Part shown: positions 8,993-15,812 of the stretch, one piece after another
How the letters are laid out: the number at the start of each line of letters is the position of its first letter
Position numbering within the stretch: position 1 is the first letter of the stretch
Assembly: GCF_028752835.1 (NCBI RefSeq)
Contig: NZ_CP087952.1
Coordinates: forward strand, 3,780,501 to 3,844,500
Reading direction: 5' to 3'
Origin: Desulfosarcina sp. BuS5
GTDB lineage: Bacteria; Desulfobacterota; Desulfobacteria; Desulfobacterales; BuS5
Length of the DNA stretch: 64,000 nt
Program-made: the position numbers and the translations under genes
The notes under the pieces: generated by a model
Seen by the model: only the letters and a program-made list of their open reading frames with translations
Database searches by the model: none
Told to the model about the DNA's origin: nothing

Positions 8993-10340
8993 TATAAGTT
9001 TTCCCTTCTACGCGGCATAATATTGATCCATTCCTGACCATGATTTCAAGTTGATCATCTATTGAAACAGATGTGATCTCTTTCACAATAATTCTTTCAG
9101 GTATGGTTCTTGTAATACTGTAGCCCCTGGCAAGGATTGTCTCGGGATTCATAGCTTTCAGCCTGGCGGAGAGTTCGTTCAGAATTCCACGTTTGCCGAT
9201 CAAATATATCTTTAGAAAAGATAACAGATCAGAGTTGATCTGTTCAAGTCTTTCATTTATGCGGGGTATCGATTTTAAAGGACTGTTTGCCTGCAGTATT
9301 TCAATGCGCCATCTCAGATCTTGTCGTTTTTGTTTTAGATGATTTAAAAAATTTCCAACAAGGCGCGATGTGATATCATCTGTCCTCAGCCGCAAGTCTG
9401 TAAGCTTTTTTCCGGGGTTGACAAGCCGGTCAGAGAGACTCTTCAGTATGGTAAGCTTTTGCTCTATATATTTGTAAAAATTTGTTTTAAGGCTTCTGAA
9501 CAGCTCATAACATTGTTTTTCAAGTTCATCCTTTTGCGGTACGGCAAGCTCTGCCGCGGCTGATGGAGTCGGAGCACGCAGATCGGCTGTAAAATCACAA
9601 ATTGTATAGTCGGTTTCGTGTCCCACAGCAGAGATAACAGGAATTTTTGATGCAAAAACGGCCCTCGCAACATCCTCTGAGTTAAAAGCGGCCAGATCCT
9701 CCATAGAACCCCCGCCGCGGGCCACTATGATCAGATCTGCCGGTTTGTTTTCAGGTCTGGTTTTAGTTATGGCGTTCAGCAGTTTTATACCGGCGGCGAT
9801 TTCCTTTTCGGCGCCGTATCCCTGAACCCTGGAGGGAATAATTTCAAGATGAATATTTGGAAAACGTCTGTCAATAATTTTGAGAATGTCATGGACAACG
9901 GCTCCGCCGGGGGATGTTACAATTCCGATTTTTTTTGGTAAAAAGGGAAGGGGAGCCTTATGTTTTTCGTCGAATAGACCTTCTGCGGCAAGACGATTTT
10001 TTAGTTGTTCAAAAGCCTTCTGCAAAGCTCCGGCGCCATGGGGCTCCAAGTATTCAAAAATTATCTGGTATGTTCCGCGGGGTTCATAGACGCTGATTCT
10101 GCCAAAACCGGTTATGTTCATCCCGTCTTCCGGGACAAATTGTAAAGATCGGTTTTGTCCCTTGAAGATTACACCGCTGATCTGGGATTTACTATCCTTT
10201 AAAGTAAAATAATAGTGCCCGGAATATGGAGTGCTGAAGTTGGATATTTCACCTGAAACCCAAATAAAAGGGAATTTTTCTTCAAGCAGAATTTTAATAT
10301 CGGAAGTTATTTCTGAAACTGTGTATGTTTTGCGATGCAT
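8973..10340 (-). CDS. xseA: Exodeoxyribonuclease VII large subunit
   Basis: Catalytic subunit of exonuclease VII. The N-terminal OB-fold (about residues 5-100) reads VSEITSDIKILLEEKFP and then WVSGEISNFS. The nuclease core follows, with KIGIVTSPGGAVVHDIL, the ARGGGSMEDLAAFNSE motif and SAVGHETDYTICDFTADLRAPTPSAAAE, the last shown here only as its landmarks VGHETD and RAPTPSAAAE. A long helical region completes the 455 residues, a normal length. It is the first gene of the minus-strand run xseA-xseB-ispA-dxs-tlyA. The ATG at 10340 has only a weak ribosome site. Confidence 0.95.
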   Translation of the reverse strand: MHRKTYTVSEITSDIKILLEEKFPFIWVSGEISNFSTPYSGHYYFTLKDSKSQISGVIFKGQNRSLQFVPEDGMNITGFGRISVYEPRGTYQIIFEYLEPHGAGALQKAFEQLKNRLAAEGLFDEKHKAPLPFLPKKIGIVTSPGGAVVHDILKIIDRRFPNIHLEIIPSRVQGYGAEKEIAAGIKLLNAITKTRPENKPADLIIVARGGGSMEDLAAFNSEDVARAVFASKIPVISAVGHETDYTICDFTADLRAPTPSAAAELAVPQKDELEKQCYELFRSLKTNFYKYIEQKLTILKSLSDRLVNPGKKLTDLRLRTDDITSRLVGNFLNHLKQKRQDLRWRIEILQANSPLKSIPRINERLEQINSDLLSFLKIYLIGKRGILNELSARLKAMNPETILARGYSITRTIPERIIVKEITSVSIDDQLEIMVRNGSILCRVEGKTYNDETNI

Positions 10341-10425
10341 ATTAACAGGATAAACTACATGAAAAGAGATGGCAACAACTATAGATTGTCACATAAATAA
10401 TTTCACTGCATTATCGGTCGTCGGA

Positions 10426-10453
10426 GTAGGGGTTCAAGATTTTGAACCCCTAC
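10426..10453. repeat. Perfect 12-bp inverted repeat with 4-base loop
   Basis: GTAGGGGTTCAA at 10426-10437 pairs exactly with TTGAACCCCTAC at 10442-10453 around the loop GATT. It has no T tract on either side, so it is not a standard intrinsic terminator. It lies about 85 bases upstream of xseA and well after the end of the CGGC-domain gene. A looser relative (TTAGGGGTT with AACCCTAA) lies at 11378-11406 on the other side of that gene. Confidence 0.75.
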
Positions 10454-10698
10454 CCCCTCCCATCATGATTGCGTGAACCGCAAGGGGAAGCTGGAATTTA
10501 CCCACACCTGTAACTGGCCAGGTTTACATAGGATTCAGACGGTTTTTAAGAGAAATTAAATTTTCGATATTGCCATCCATGCCGCCGGGAACACCGAGAA
10601 CAAAATTTACAAAGTTCCGCGCCTGTAACAGGGCAGGTGATTATGAGCGGATTATTGGTCATGTTTTATATATGAGGCACTTCTTCCCGTCCAATCTT

Positions 10699-10860
10699 TA
10701 GGGAACTGGAAGAAAATAATATACCTATATCGTGCAGAACTTTTGTTCGTCTTCAAGGCGTGATGGCAGGTGCATAGCAAGCTATATGCCTGTTATTACA
10801 ACGTAGAAGACGGGCAAAAGGGCAAGCAGGATGGGTAATTATTTTTTGGAAGCTCCCTTA
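10699..10860. repeat. MITE-like palindromic element, about 162 bp
   Basis: The outer ends are imperfect inverted repeats: TAGGGAACT on the left and, reading inward from the right, TAAGGGAGCT, each followed within a few bases by AAATAAT. Inside, CTTTTGTTCGTCTTC pairs with GAAGACGGGCAAAAG, and the centre holds GGTGCATAGC facing GCTATATGCC. It codes for nothing. The phrases TCAAGGCG and CAACGTAGA also occur at matching places in the 22150-22294 element, so the two seem related. Confidence 0.65.
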
Positions 10861-10871
10861 CACTTGATTTA

Positions 10872-11318
10872 TTAGTCATATGATAAACGAATCTTTTCAT
10901 CCACTAATGTCGGGCTAATAATTTTTTTCCACCCAGGAGTGTCCCAGGTACCTATTTGATCATGCATGATGAGGTATTTTTGAGGTATAGGATGAGTGCC
11001 ATATACTACTTCAAGGCCATATTTTGTTTGGATAAAATTACTAAAATAAGTGAGATATGGACATGGAGGATACCCCACAATTAGTCCGGTGGCAAGATGT
11101 ATCGTCTCTGCTCCGTTTCCCATCATTTCATCAACAGCATATTCAACATTGCCGCCAGGGCACCCTTCGCAAGTAGTATACCCGACAACTTCAACTTCCA
11201 TTTTTTTATATCTGCTAAACGCGCCTTCCCTGTTGCGCAATGACCTGAAACATTTTCCTCCTGCGCATCTGCGGTAGCGGTCACAGATGATTATTCCAAT
11301 TTTTGTTTTTTCTTCCAT
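10872..11318 (-). CDS. CGGC-domain protein, cysteine-rich, possible metal binding
   Basis: A 148-residue protein with the cysteine pattern of the CGGC family: CDRYRRCAGGKCFRSLRN at residues about 12-29, then TTCEGCPGG near 49-57 and YPPCPYLTYF near 85. The conserved cysteines and a His/Gly-rich end suggest metal or redox binding in the cytoplasm, but the biochemical role of the family is not established. There is no signal peptide. It stands alone on the minus strand with repeat-filled gaps on both sides. Length is normal for the family. Confidence 0.85.
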   Translation of the reverse strand: MEEKTKIGIIICDRYRRCAGGKCFRSLRNREGAFSRYKKMEVEVVGYTTCEGCPGGNVEYAVDEMMGNGAETIHLATGLIVGYPPCPYLTYFSNFIQTKYGLEVVYGTHPIPQKYLIMHDQIGTWDTPGWKKIISPTLVDEKIRLSYD

Positions 11319-11459
11319 CTTACCTCATGATTCCTTAATATCTTTCCCCTGAAACCCTGTCATGAAAAACAAGAAAATTAGGGGTTGGTTTTATCATCGA
11401 ACCCTAAGAGTTGCGTGTTGAGTAGTGAGTGATGAGGAAAACCAGATCGTATCTTTATT

Positions 11460-11484
11460 CTCAATACTCAATACTCAATACTCA
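11460..11484. repeat. Short tandem repeat of CTCAATA, three units
   Basis: CTCAATA is repeated three times head to tail from 11460 to 11480 and followed by CTCAT. Just upstream, TTGAGTAGTGAGTGATGAG at about 11418-11436 is roughly complementary, so the stretch could fold into an imperfect hairpin. It lies in the gap between two minus-strand genes. Three units of seven bases are too few and too short for a CRISPR. Confidence 0.7.
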
Positions 11485-11551
11485 TATCTTATAGAGTTGG
11501 GTTGCGGTCAAAGCCCGCTTTGGGAATTAAGTGACATATGGATCCCGTGTT

Positions 11552-11995
11552 TTAATTGTTTTGTTCATCACACATGTACGCGTGGGCTTCGTCTATTCTT
11601 TGCTCAATATACAAAAGCAGTTCCTCATCCTGATTATCGTAATCAAAACAGTGAGCGTCCTGCCCCAAAAGCCCTTCAGGTACAAAATCACCAATTTCGT
11701 CCGGATCTGTTATCATGTCTCCAAAGAAACAAACAGATAGCCAGCGATTAGCAGGGTCATCATCTATTATATCTACCATTGCGAATAATGGATTATCCTT
11801 TGCCGATGATTTTTTTATTGTAGCTCGTAATGAATAGGTAATCCCGGCCCTTGAATGAAAAGATAAAAGTGTATTCTTTTTTTTTAAGAGTTTATCTTTT
11901 AGTCTGGCAAATGCAGGTTTTGCATTAAGCTCATCAGTTTTCCAATTTTCAATAAAATCATTCAGTTCTGTTTCGTAATTTTTATTTTCAAACAT
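11552..11995 (-). CDS. Hypothetical protein, acidic, 147 residues
   Basis: I do not recognise this family. The protein is soluble, with no signal peptide or membrane segment. The N-terminal third is helical and charged; the middle has a beta-rich stretch (RAGITYSLRATIKK); the C-terminal third is acidic and contains CFFGDMITDPDEIGDFVP and GQDAHCFDYD. The ATG at 11995 is preceded by AAAGGA at good distance, which supports translation. It is flanked by repeats and has no operon partner in view. The codon use and even composition look like those of a real gene. Confidence 0.7.
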   Translation of the reverse strand: MFENKNYETELNDFIENWKTDELNAKPAFARLKDKLLKKKNTLLSFHSRAGITYSLRATIKKSSAKDNPLFAMVDIIDDDPANRWLSVCFFGDMITDPDEIGDFVPEGLLGQDAHCFDYDNQDEELLLYIEQRIDEAHAYMCDEQNN

Positions 11996-12477
11996 GGTTT
12001 TTCCTTTGTTTATTATTATTTATAAATTCATTGCAAATAGTGTCCGTTCAGAAATCAAGAGATTGAATCTTTTATGACATACCCCTGCTTGTATATTTAT
12101 TCCAGTATTTTTTTGTTTTTTTAAATTTTTTTTGTGTTGATTTTTTGGCATCCTTCAAATTTAGTTTATATTTACTTTGTTATAAAAAATTGGATTTCAC
12201 CGCGGAGAACGCAGAGATCGCTGAGATATTACATTAAAAATTAAGCAGTTCCTCTGCGCTTTCTGCGTTCTTTGCGGTGAAAATATCGGTTCTAACCTGG
12301 GAAAAAGTGTTAACTACTTTTGGCCTTTAATGAAGGATGCCGATTTTTTTATGATTTATCCTGACCGGGAATGTGGATAAGAGGCTTGTAAAACGGTCGG
12401 AAATATTGTATTATTATTTCAATATCTTTGATATTTGGTCTTCGATTATTGCTGATTTATTCAATCCGGAATATAAA
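11996..12477. other. Gap largely filled by a MITE-like element
   Basis: Between the minus-strand hypothetical gene and the CDF transporter there is no convincing gene. Most of the gap is the repeat at 12147-12341. An in-frame GTG at 12373 could extend the transporter by 35 residues, but it lacks a good ribosome site and the extension has no counterpart in typical CDF proteins. Confidence 0.55.
12147..12341. repeat. MITE-like element with GGCATCCTTCA ends and an internal ERIC-like palindrome, 195 bp
   Basis: GGCATCCTTCAAA at the left end matches the reverse complement of TGAAGGATGCC at the right end. The core is a long imperfect palindrome from 12196 to 12281: TTCACCGCGGAGAACGCAGA faces TCTGCGTTCTTTGCGGTGAA. 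The left 22 bases recur, inverted, at 40317-40340, and about 75 bases of the left half recur at 27231-27308 in front of and inside gspH. No protein is encoded. Confidence 0.8.
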
Positions 12478-13683
12478 ATGGAACAAAATGAAAAAATTGG
12501 GGCCTATTCCATAGGCGTCAATCTCCTTCTTGTCATAATTAAGTGTTTTTTGTCTTTTCTCTCCGGATCCGTTGCTCTTTTTGCAGATACTATTCATTCC
12601 GCCACAGATGTAATTTCTTCTATAACAGTCTTGTGGGGAATAAAAATTTCCAAGAGAAAATCAAAAAATTTTCCTTACGGGTTGTACAAAGTTGAGAATT
12701 TTGTTTCTCTGCTCTCTTCTATATTTATTTTTTTTGCCGGTTATGAAATCGTTTATACTGTTATATTTGCGCAAAAGTCCCTGAAGACCGAATTTTTGCC
12801 TTATACAGTGGCGGGCGTAGCTTTGGCCACGGGAATTACTTTTCTATTTTCACGTTATGAATTGCGGCAAGGGCAAAAAATCGGCTCTCCCAGTCTTATT
12901 GCTGATGCGCAGCATATCCGAACGGATATGTTTTCTTCTTTAGTTATATTGGTTGGTCTTATAGGCGGATTGTTCGGTCTGGAGATTGACCGGATAGCGG
13001 CGCTTATAGTTGTTGTATTTGTTTTTCAAGCCGGGCTGAGTATTTTTGTCAATGCTATACGGGTACTCTTGGATGCGTCAATTGACTTTGAAACAATGGA
13101 TCGAGTCAAAACTATTATCTTGAAAGATCCACGGATCGTTTCAATTAGAAACCTCTGGGGGAGAAATTCCGGTCCGTTTAAATTTATAGAGGCCGACATA
13201 GTGATTAAGACCAATAACCTGGAAAAAGCACATTCCGTTACCAGGAAGATTGAAAATGAAATCAAGAGGCTTGTTTCCCACGTTGATCATATTTTAATCC
13301 ATTACGAGCCCCAAAAGAAAGATACTATTACTTTAGCCATTCCCCTGGAAGAGGACCGGCAGATATTGTCAGAACATTTTGGAGAGGCTCCTTTCTTTTA
13401 TATAGCCACATTGCGGGAAATGGACGGCTCCCTTCTTTCAGAGGCATTTCACCGCAATCCCGTTGCAAAGGATGAGAGGGGCAAGGGAATCAAGGTTAGT
13501 GAGTGGTTGCTTGAAAAAAAAATAGATGCTGTATATTCACCCAAAAAATTCGATGGAAAAGGACCAGGGTATGTCTTTTCGGATGCTGGTGTGGATATAA
13601 TTGCATCTTGCAGTAAGACTTTAGAAGAGTTCCGCCAGGGTTTTCATAAATCAGTCATGCATTCCATTAGAAGTCATGATTAG
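12478..13683 (+). CDS. Cation diffusion facilitator transporter with C-terminal NifX-like domain
   Basis: The first 190 residues form the six-helix membrane domain of CDF (ZIP-independent) metal exporters, with SGSVALFADTIHSATD in helix 2 and ADAQHIRTDMFSS in helix 5; these HxxxD and HxxxD sites bind the transported divalent metal. A cytoplasmic CDF domain follows (ILIHYE). The last 120 residues (TLAIPLEEDRQILSEHFGEAPFFYIA) match the dinitrogenase iron-molybdenum cofactor / NifX type, a fusion seen in some anaerobes. The ATG at 12478 is chosen because the family begins there and GGAA lies 8 bases before it. Likely a Zn, Fe or Mn exporter in the inner membrane; the NifX-like part may sense metal or cofactor (inference). 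Confidence 0.86.
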   Translation: MEQNEKIGAYSIGVNLLLVIIKCFLSFLSGSVALFADTIHSATDVISSITVLWGIKISKRKSKNFPYGLYKVENFVSLLSSIFIFFAGYEIVYTVIFAQKSLKTEFLPYTVAGVALATGITFLFSRYELRQGQKIGSPSLIADAQHIRTDMFSSLVILVGLIGGLFGLEIDRIAALIVVVFVFQAGLSIFVNAIRVLLDASIDFETMDRVKTIILKDPRIVSIRNLWGRNSGPFKFIEADIVIKTNNLEKAHSVTRKIENEIKRLVSHVDHILIHYEPQKKDTITLAIPLEEDRQILSEHFGEAPFFYIATLREMDGSLLSEAFHRNPVAKDERGKGIKVSEWLLEKKIDAVYSPKKFDGKGPGYVFSDAGVDIIASCSKTLEEFRQGFHKSVMHSIRSHD

Positions 13684-13810
13684 AATTTTGCTTTCGGATC
13701 TGTTCAGGGCTTGACTAAGCCAATCAGAATGGTATTATCCATAAGGATATTGGCAGGGAAAAAATTTACTCTGTAATACTATTAATTTTTGACTTGTTTT
13801 ATTTTTAAAC

Positions 13811-13955
13811 TTGAGACCTTTGAAAAATACTTGATTTTGTTCAAAGTAAAGGAAAGTTAAAATTTTAGCCGCAGGAATATATTTGATATTTCGAGGATTA
13901 AAAATTGAGCCTGACACAGGAGTTGGGCAAAAAGGGTGTTTTGCAAAGGTCTCAA
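13811..13955. repeat. MITE-like element with TTGAGACCTTTG ends, 145 bp
   Basis: TTGAGACCTTTGAAAAA at 13811-13827 matches the reverse complement of TTTTGCAAAGGTCTCAA at 13939-13955 in 16 of 17 positions. The interior shares GCAGGAATA and ATTTCGAGGATTAAAA with the element at 22150-22294, which is also 145 bp but has different ends. It lies 22 bases before the start codon of the following gene, so it may supply its promoter or leader. Confidence 0.82.
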
Positions 13956-13977
13956 TTTATTGAAGAGGGAGATAGTT

Positions 13978-14475
13978 ATGGTTGGTTTGAGTGTTTTAGA
14001 AAAAGTTGAGGTTTTTAAAGGCTTAAATGATGAGCGGTTGGCCACCATCCAGAAATATGTCGAAGAAATCGAATATCAAAAAGATGATAAGCTTTTTACT
14101 GAGGGTGATGATGCACTACACTTGTGGGTAGTGATTGAGGGAGAGGTAGACTTGCGTTTTGAATTGCCAGGAGGTCGTCCTGCGGCAAAAAGAAACACTG
14201 TTGGAGCCAGAAAATCCAAAAAAACGGTCTCCAGGGTATTGGGCTGGTCTTGTTTTGTGAAGCCATATAAAATGAGGCTTTCAGCCTATTGTGCCTCCAG
14301 ACGCTGCAAGGTAATAAGGATTACGAAAAAAGACCTTCTCTCAATTTGTGAAAAAGACAGCAGACTTGGGTTTTTGGTTATGCGGCTTATGGTCGAGGTG
14401 GTTGGGTATCGTTTCCAGCAGTTTCAGGATATTGTTGCCAAAACCATGGGCGAGGATCTCTTGAGCGGCTGGTAA
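13978..14475 (+). CDS. Cyclic-nucleotide-binding-like (Crp/Fnr effector fold) protein, no DNA-binding domain
   Basis: A 165-residue protein beginning MVGLSVLEKVEVFKGLNDERL, then the beta-roll of cyclic nucleotide-binding domains (DDKLFTEGDDALHLWVVIEGEV, about residues 38-59, given here in part: KLFTEGD and VVIEGEVDL). The middle part is altered by a Lys/Arg-rich insert, and the cyclic-nucleotide phosphate-binding signature is not clear. No helix-turn-helix follows; the C-terminal helix ends at SGW. So it is probably a sensory or regulatory subunit and not a transcription factor. ATG at 13978 with GAGGGAG before it is preferred over an upstream GTG that lies in the MITE. Neighbouring genes are yhaO/yhaN. 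Confidence 0.78.
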   Translation: MVGLSVLEKVEVFKGLNDERLATIQKYVEEIEYQKDDKLFTEGDDALHLWVVIEGEVDLRFELPGGRPAAKRNTVGARKSKKTVSRVLGWSCFVKPYKMRLSAYCASRRCKVIRITKKDLLSICEKDSRLGFLVMRLMVEVVGYRFQQFQDIVAKTMGEDLLSGW

Positions 14476-14534
14476 TCTGCTTGTGTCCTGTTTGTTTTTG
14501 AGCCAGCCCTTAATTTGCCGATGGAACTTGAAAT

Positions 14535-15812
14535 ATGTTTAAATTCATCCACGCGGCTGATATTCATTTAGACAGCCCCTTGCACAAGCTCGACTATTAC
14601 GAAGGCGCTCCGGCAGATGAAATTCGCAAGGCAACCAGACGGGCTTTTGATAATCTGGTTCAAACCGCCATTGCCGAAGACGTTAATTTTATATTGATAG
14701 CCGGTGATCTTTATGATGGGGACTGGAAAGATTATAATACCGGGCTTTACCTGGTATCCCAAACCGGCAAGCTGCGTGATGCCGGCATTTCCGTTTATAT
14801 TGCTTACGGAAATCACGATGCGGCAAGCAAGATAACCAAAACGCTCAGACTTCCGGAAAATGTTCATCTGTTTCCGCCTGATAAACCCTCCACGTACCTT
14901 ATAGACAATATAAATGTGGCTGTTCATGGCCAGAGTTTTGCTGCACCGGCCGTAAAAAAGGACATTTCCCTTTTTTATCCATCCCCTCTTCATGGTTATT
15001 TTAACATCGGCGTATTGCATACCTGCGCCTCAGGACGCGAAGGCCACGATCCATATGCTCCTTGTACTCTGGAAGGGTTGCGCCAAAAGGGATACGATTA
15101 CTGGGCGCTGGGGCATGTTCATCAGCAGGAGATCCTTTGTGAAGATCCGCCGATCTTGTTTTCAGGAAACATCCAGGGACGCCATATCCGGGAAACCGGC
15201 CCCAAGGGATGTATGCTCATTACGGTCGACGAGAGCGGCCGTTCAAAACTCGAGTTCAAACCACTCGATGTTGTCCGCTGGGCAATCCTCAAAGTCGATT
15301 CAAAAGGAGTTGAAAGCGGCTATGATCTTATTGATCGATTTTGTAAAGAGCTTGAAATTTTGTTAGATCAGAGCGCCGGCCTGCCTCTGGTTGCGCGTGT
15401 TTTAATCGAAGGTGAAACTCCGGCTCATAGTGAGCTTTTAACGGATTTTGACCGATGGAGCAATGAGATCCGGGCTGCTGCTTTAGATACAAGCGGAGAC
15501 AGGGTCTGGATTGAAAAAATTAAAATCCGGACCAAGTTACCCCCATCTGAGCAGAGTATTCAGGCAGGTGACGGCGCAATCGGGGAGCTTGTAAAATTAT
15601 TTGACGAATTAGCATCCCAACCGGAATTATTGCGTGGTTTATCGGATGAACTGATTGATCTTGATAAAAAAATCCCTAAAGAACTAAAAAAAGAACTTCA
15701 GGAGAATCCTGATGGAATCGGGCTGGATGATATTGAATGGCTTGGAAGCCTGGTGGAACAAGTGCGGCCGATGCTCATTCAGAGGCTGATGCGAAAAGGG
15801 GATTTTGAATGA
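14535..15812 (+). CDS. YhaO/SbcD-like metallophosphoesterase (DNA repair exonuclease)
   Basis: Two-metal phosphoesterase of the Mre11/SbcD class. Metal ligands are visible in order: FIHAADIHLD (residues 4-13), AGDLYDG (about 56-62), YGNHDA (about 93-98), GVLHTC (near 158) and GHVHQQE (about 193-199). The C-terminal part is helical and acidic and should bind the partner ATPase. It overlaps the next gene by 4 bases (ATGA), so the two are translationally coupled as in yhaO-yhaN of Bacillus. The pair acts on DNA ends or structures, with the nuclease here and the ATPase next door. Length of 425 residues is normal. Confidence 0.9.
   Translation: MFKFIHAADIHLDSPLHKLDYYEGAPADEIRKATRRAFDNLVQTAIAEDVNFILIAGDLYDGDWKDYNTGLYLVSQTGKLRDAGISVYIAYGNHDAASKITKTLRLPENVHLFPPDKPSTYLIDNINVAVHGQSFAAPAVKKDISLFYPSPLHGYFNIGVLHTCASGREGHDPYAPCTLEGLRQKGYDYWALGHVHQQEILCEDPPILFSGNIQGRHIRETGPKGCMLITVDESGRSKLEFKPLDVVRWAILKVDSKGVESGYDLIDRFCKELEILLDQSAGLPLVARVLIEGETPAHSELLTDFDRWSNEIRAAALDTSGDRVWIEKIKIRTKLPPSEQSIQAGDGAIGELVKLFDELASQPELLRGLSDELIDLDKKIPKELKKELQENPDGIGLDDIEWLGSLVEQVRPMLIQRLMRKGDFE

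Larger units (their letters stand above)
10341..10871. other. Gene-free gap with palindromic repeats
   Basis: No open frame here looks coding. The stretch contains a perfect 12-bp hairpin at 10426-10453 and a MITE-like element at about 10699-10860, both listed separately. The part between them (about 10490-10690) has two similar short phrases, CCTGTAACTGGCCAGG and CCTGTAACAGGGCAGG, but I see no gene or RNA in it. The promoter of the xseA operon should lie at the left end of the gap, though I cannot fix it with confidence. Confidence 0.6.

Noticed and set aside
10426-10453. The GGTTCAA phrase suggested a tRNA T-arm.
   Set aside because: It is one arm of a perfect palindrome with no acceptor, D or anticodon stems around it.
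11460-11484. Tandem CTCAATA units as a CRISPR or phase-variable tract.
   Set aside because: Units are seven bases without spacers, and the stretch is not inside or before a gene in a way that would switch it.
12031-12060. AATAGTGTCCGTTCAGAAATC looked like one end of a TAGTGTC element.
   Set aside because: No matching inverted end was found within about 300 bases, so it is at most a remnant.
12373-12477. GTG start adding 35 residues to the CDF transporter.
   Set aside because: No ribosome site, and CDF proteins normally begin close to the ATG at 12478.
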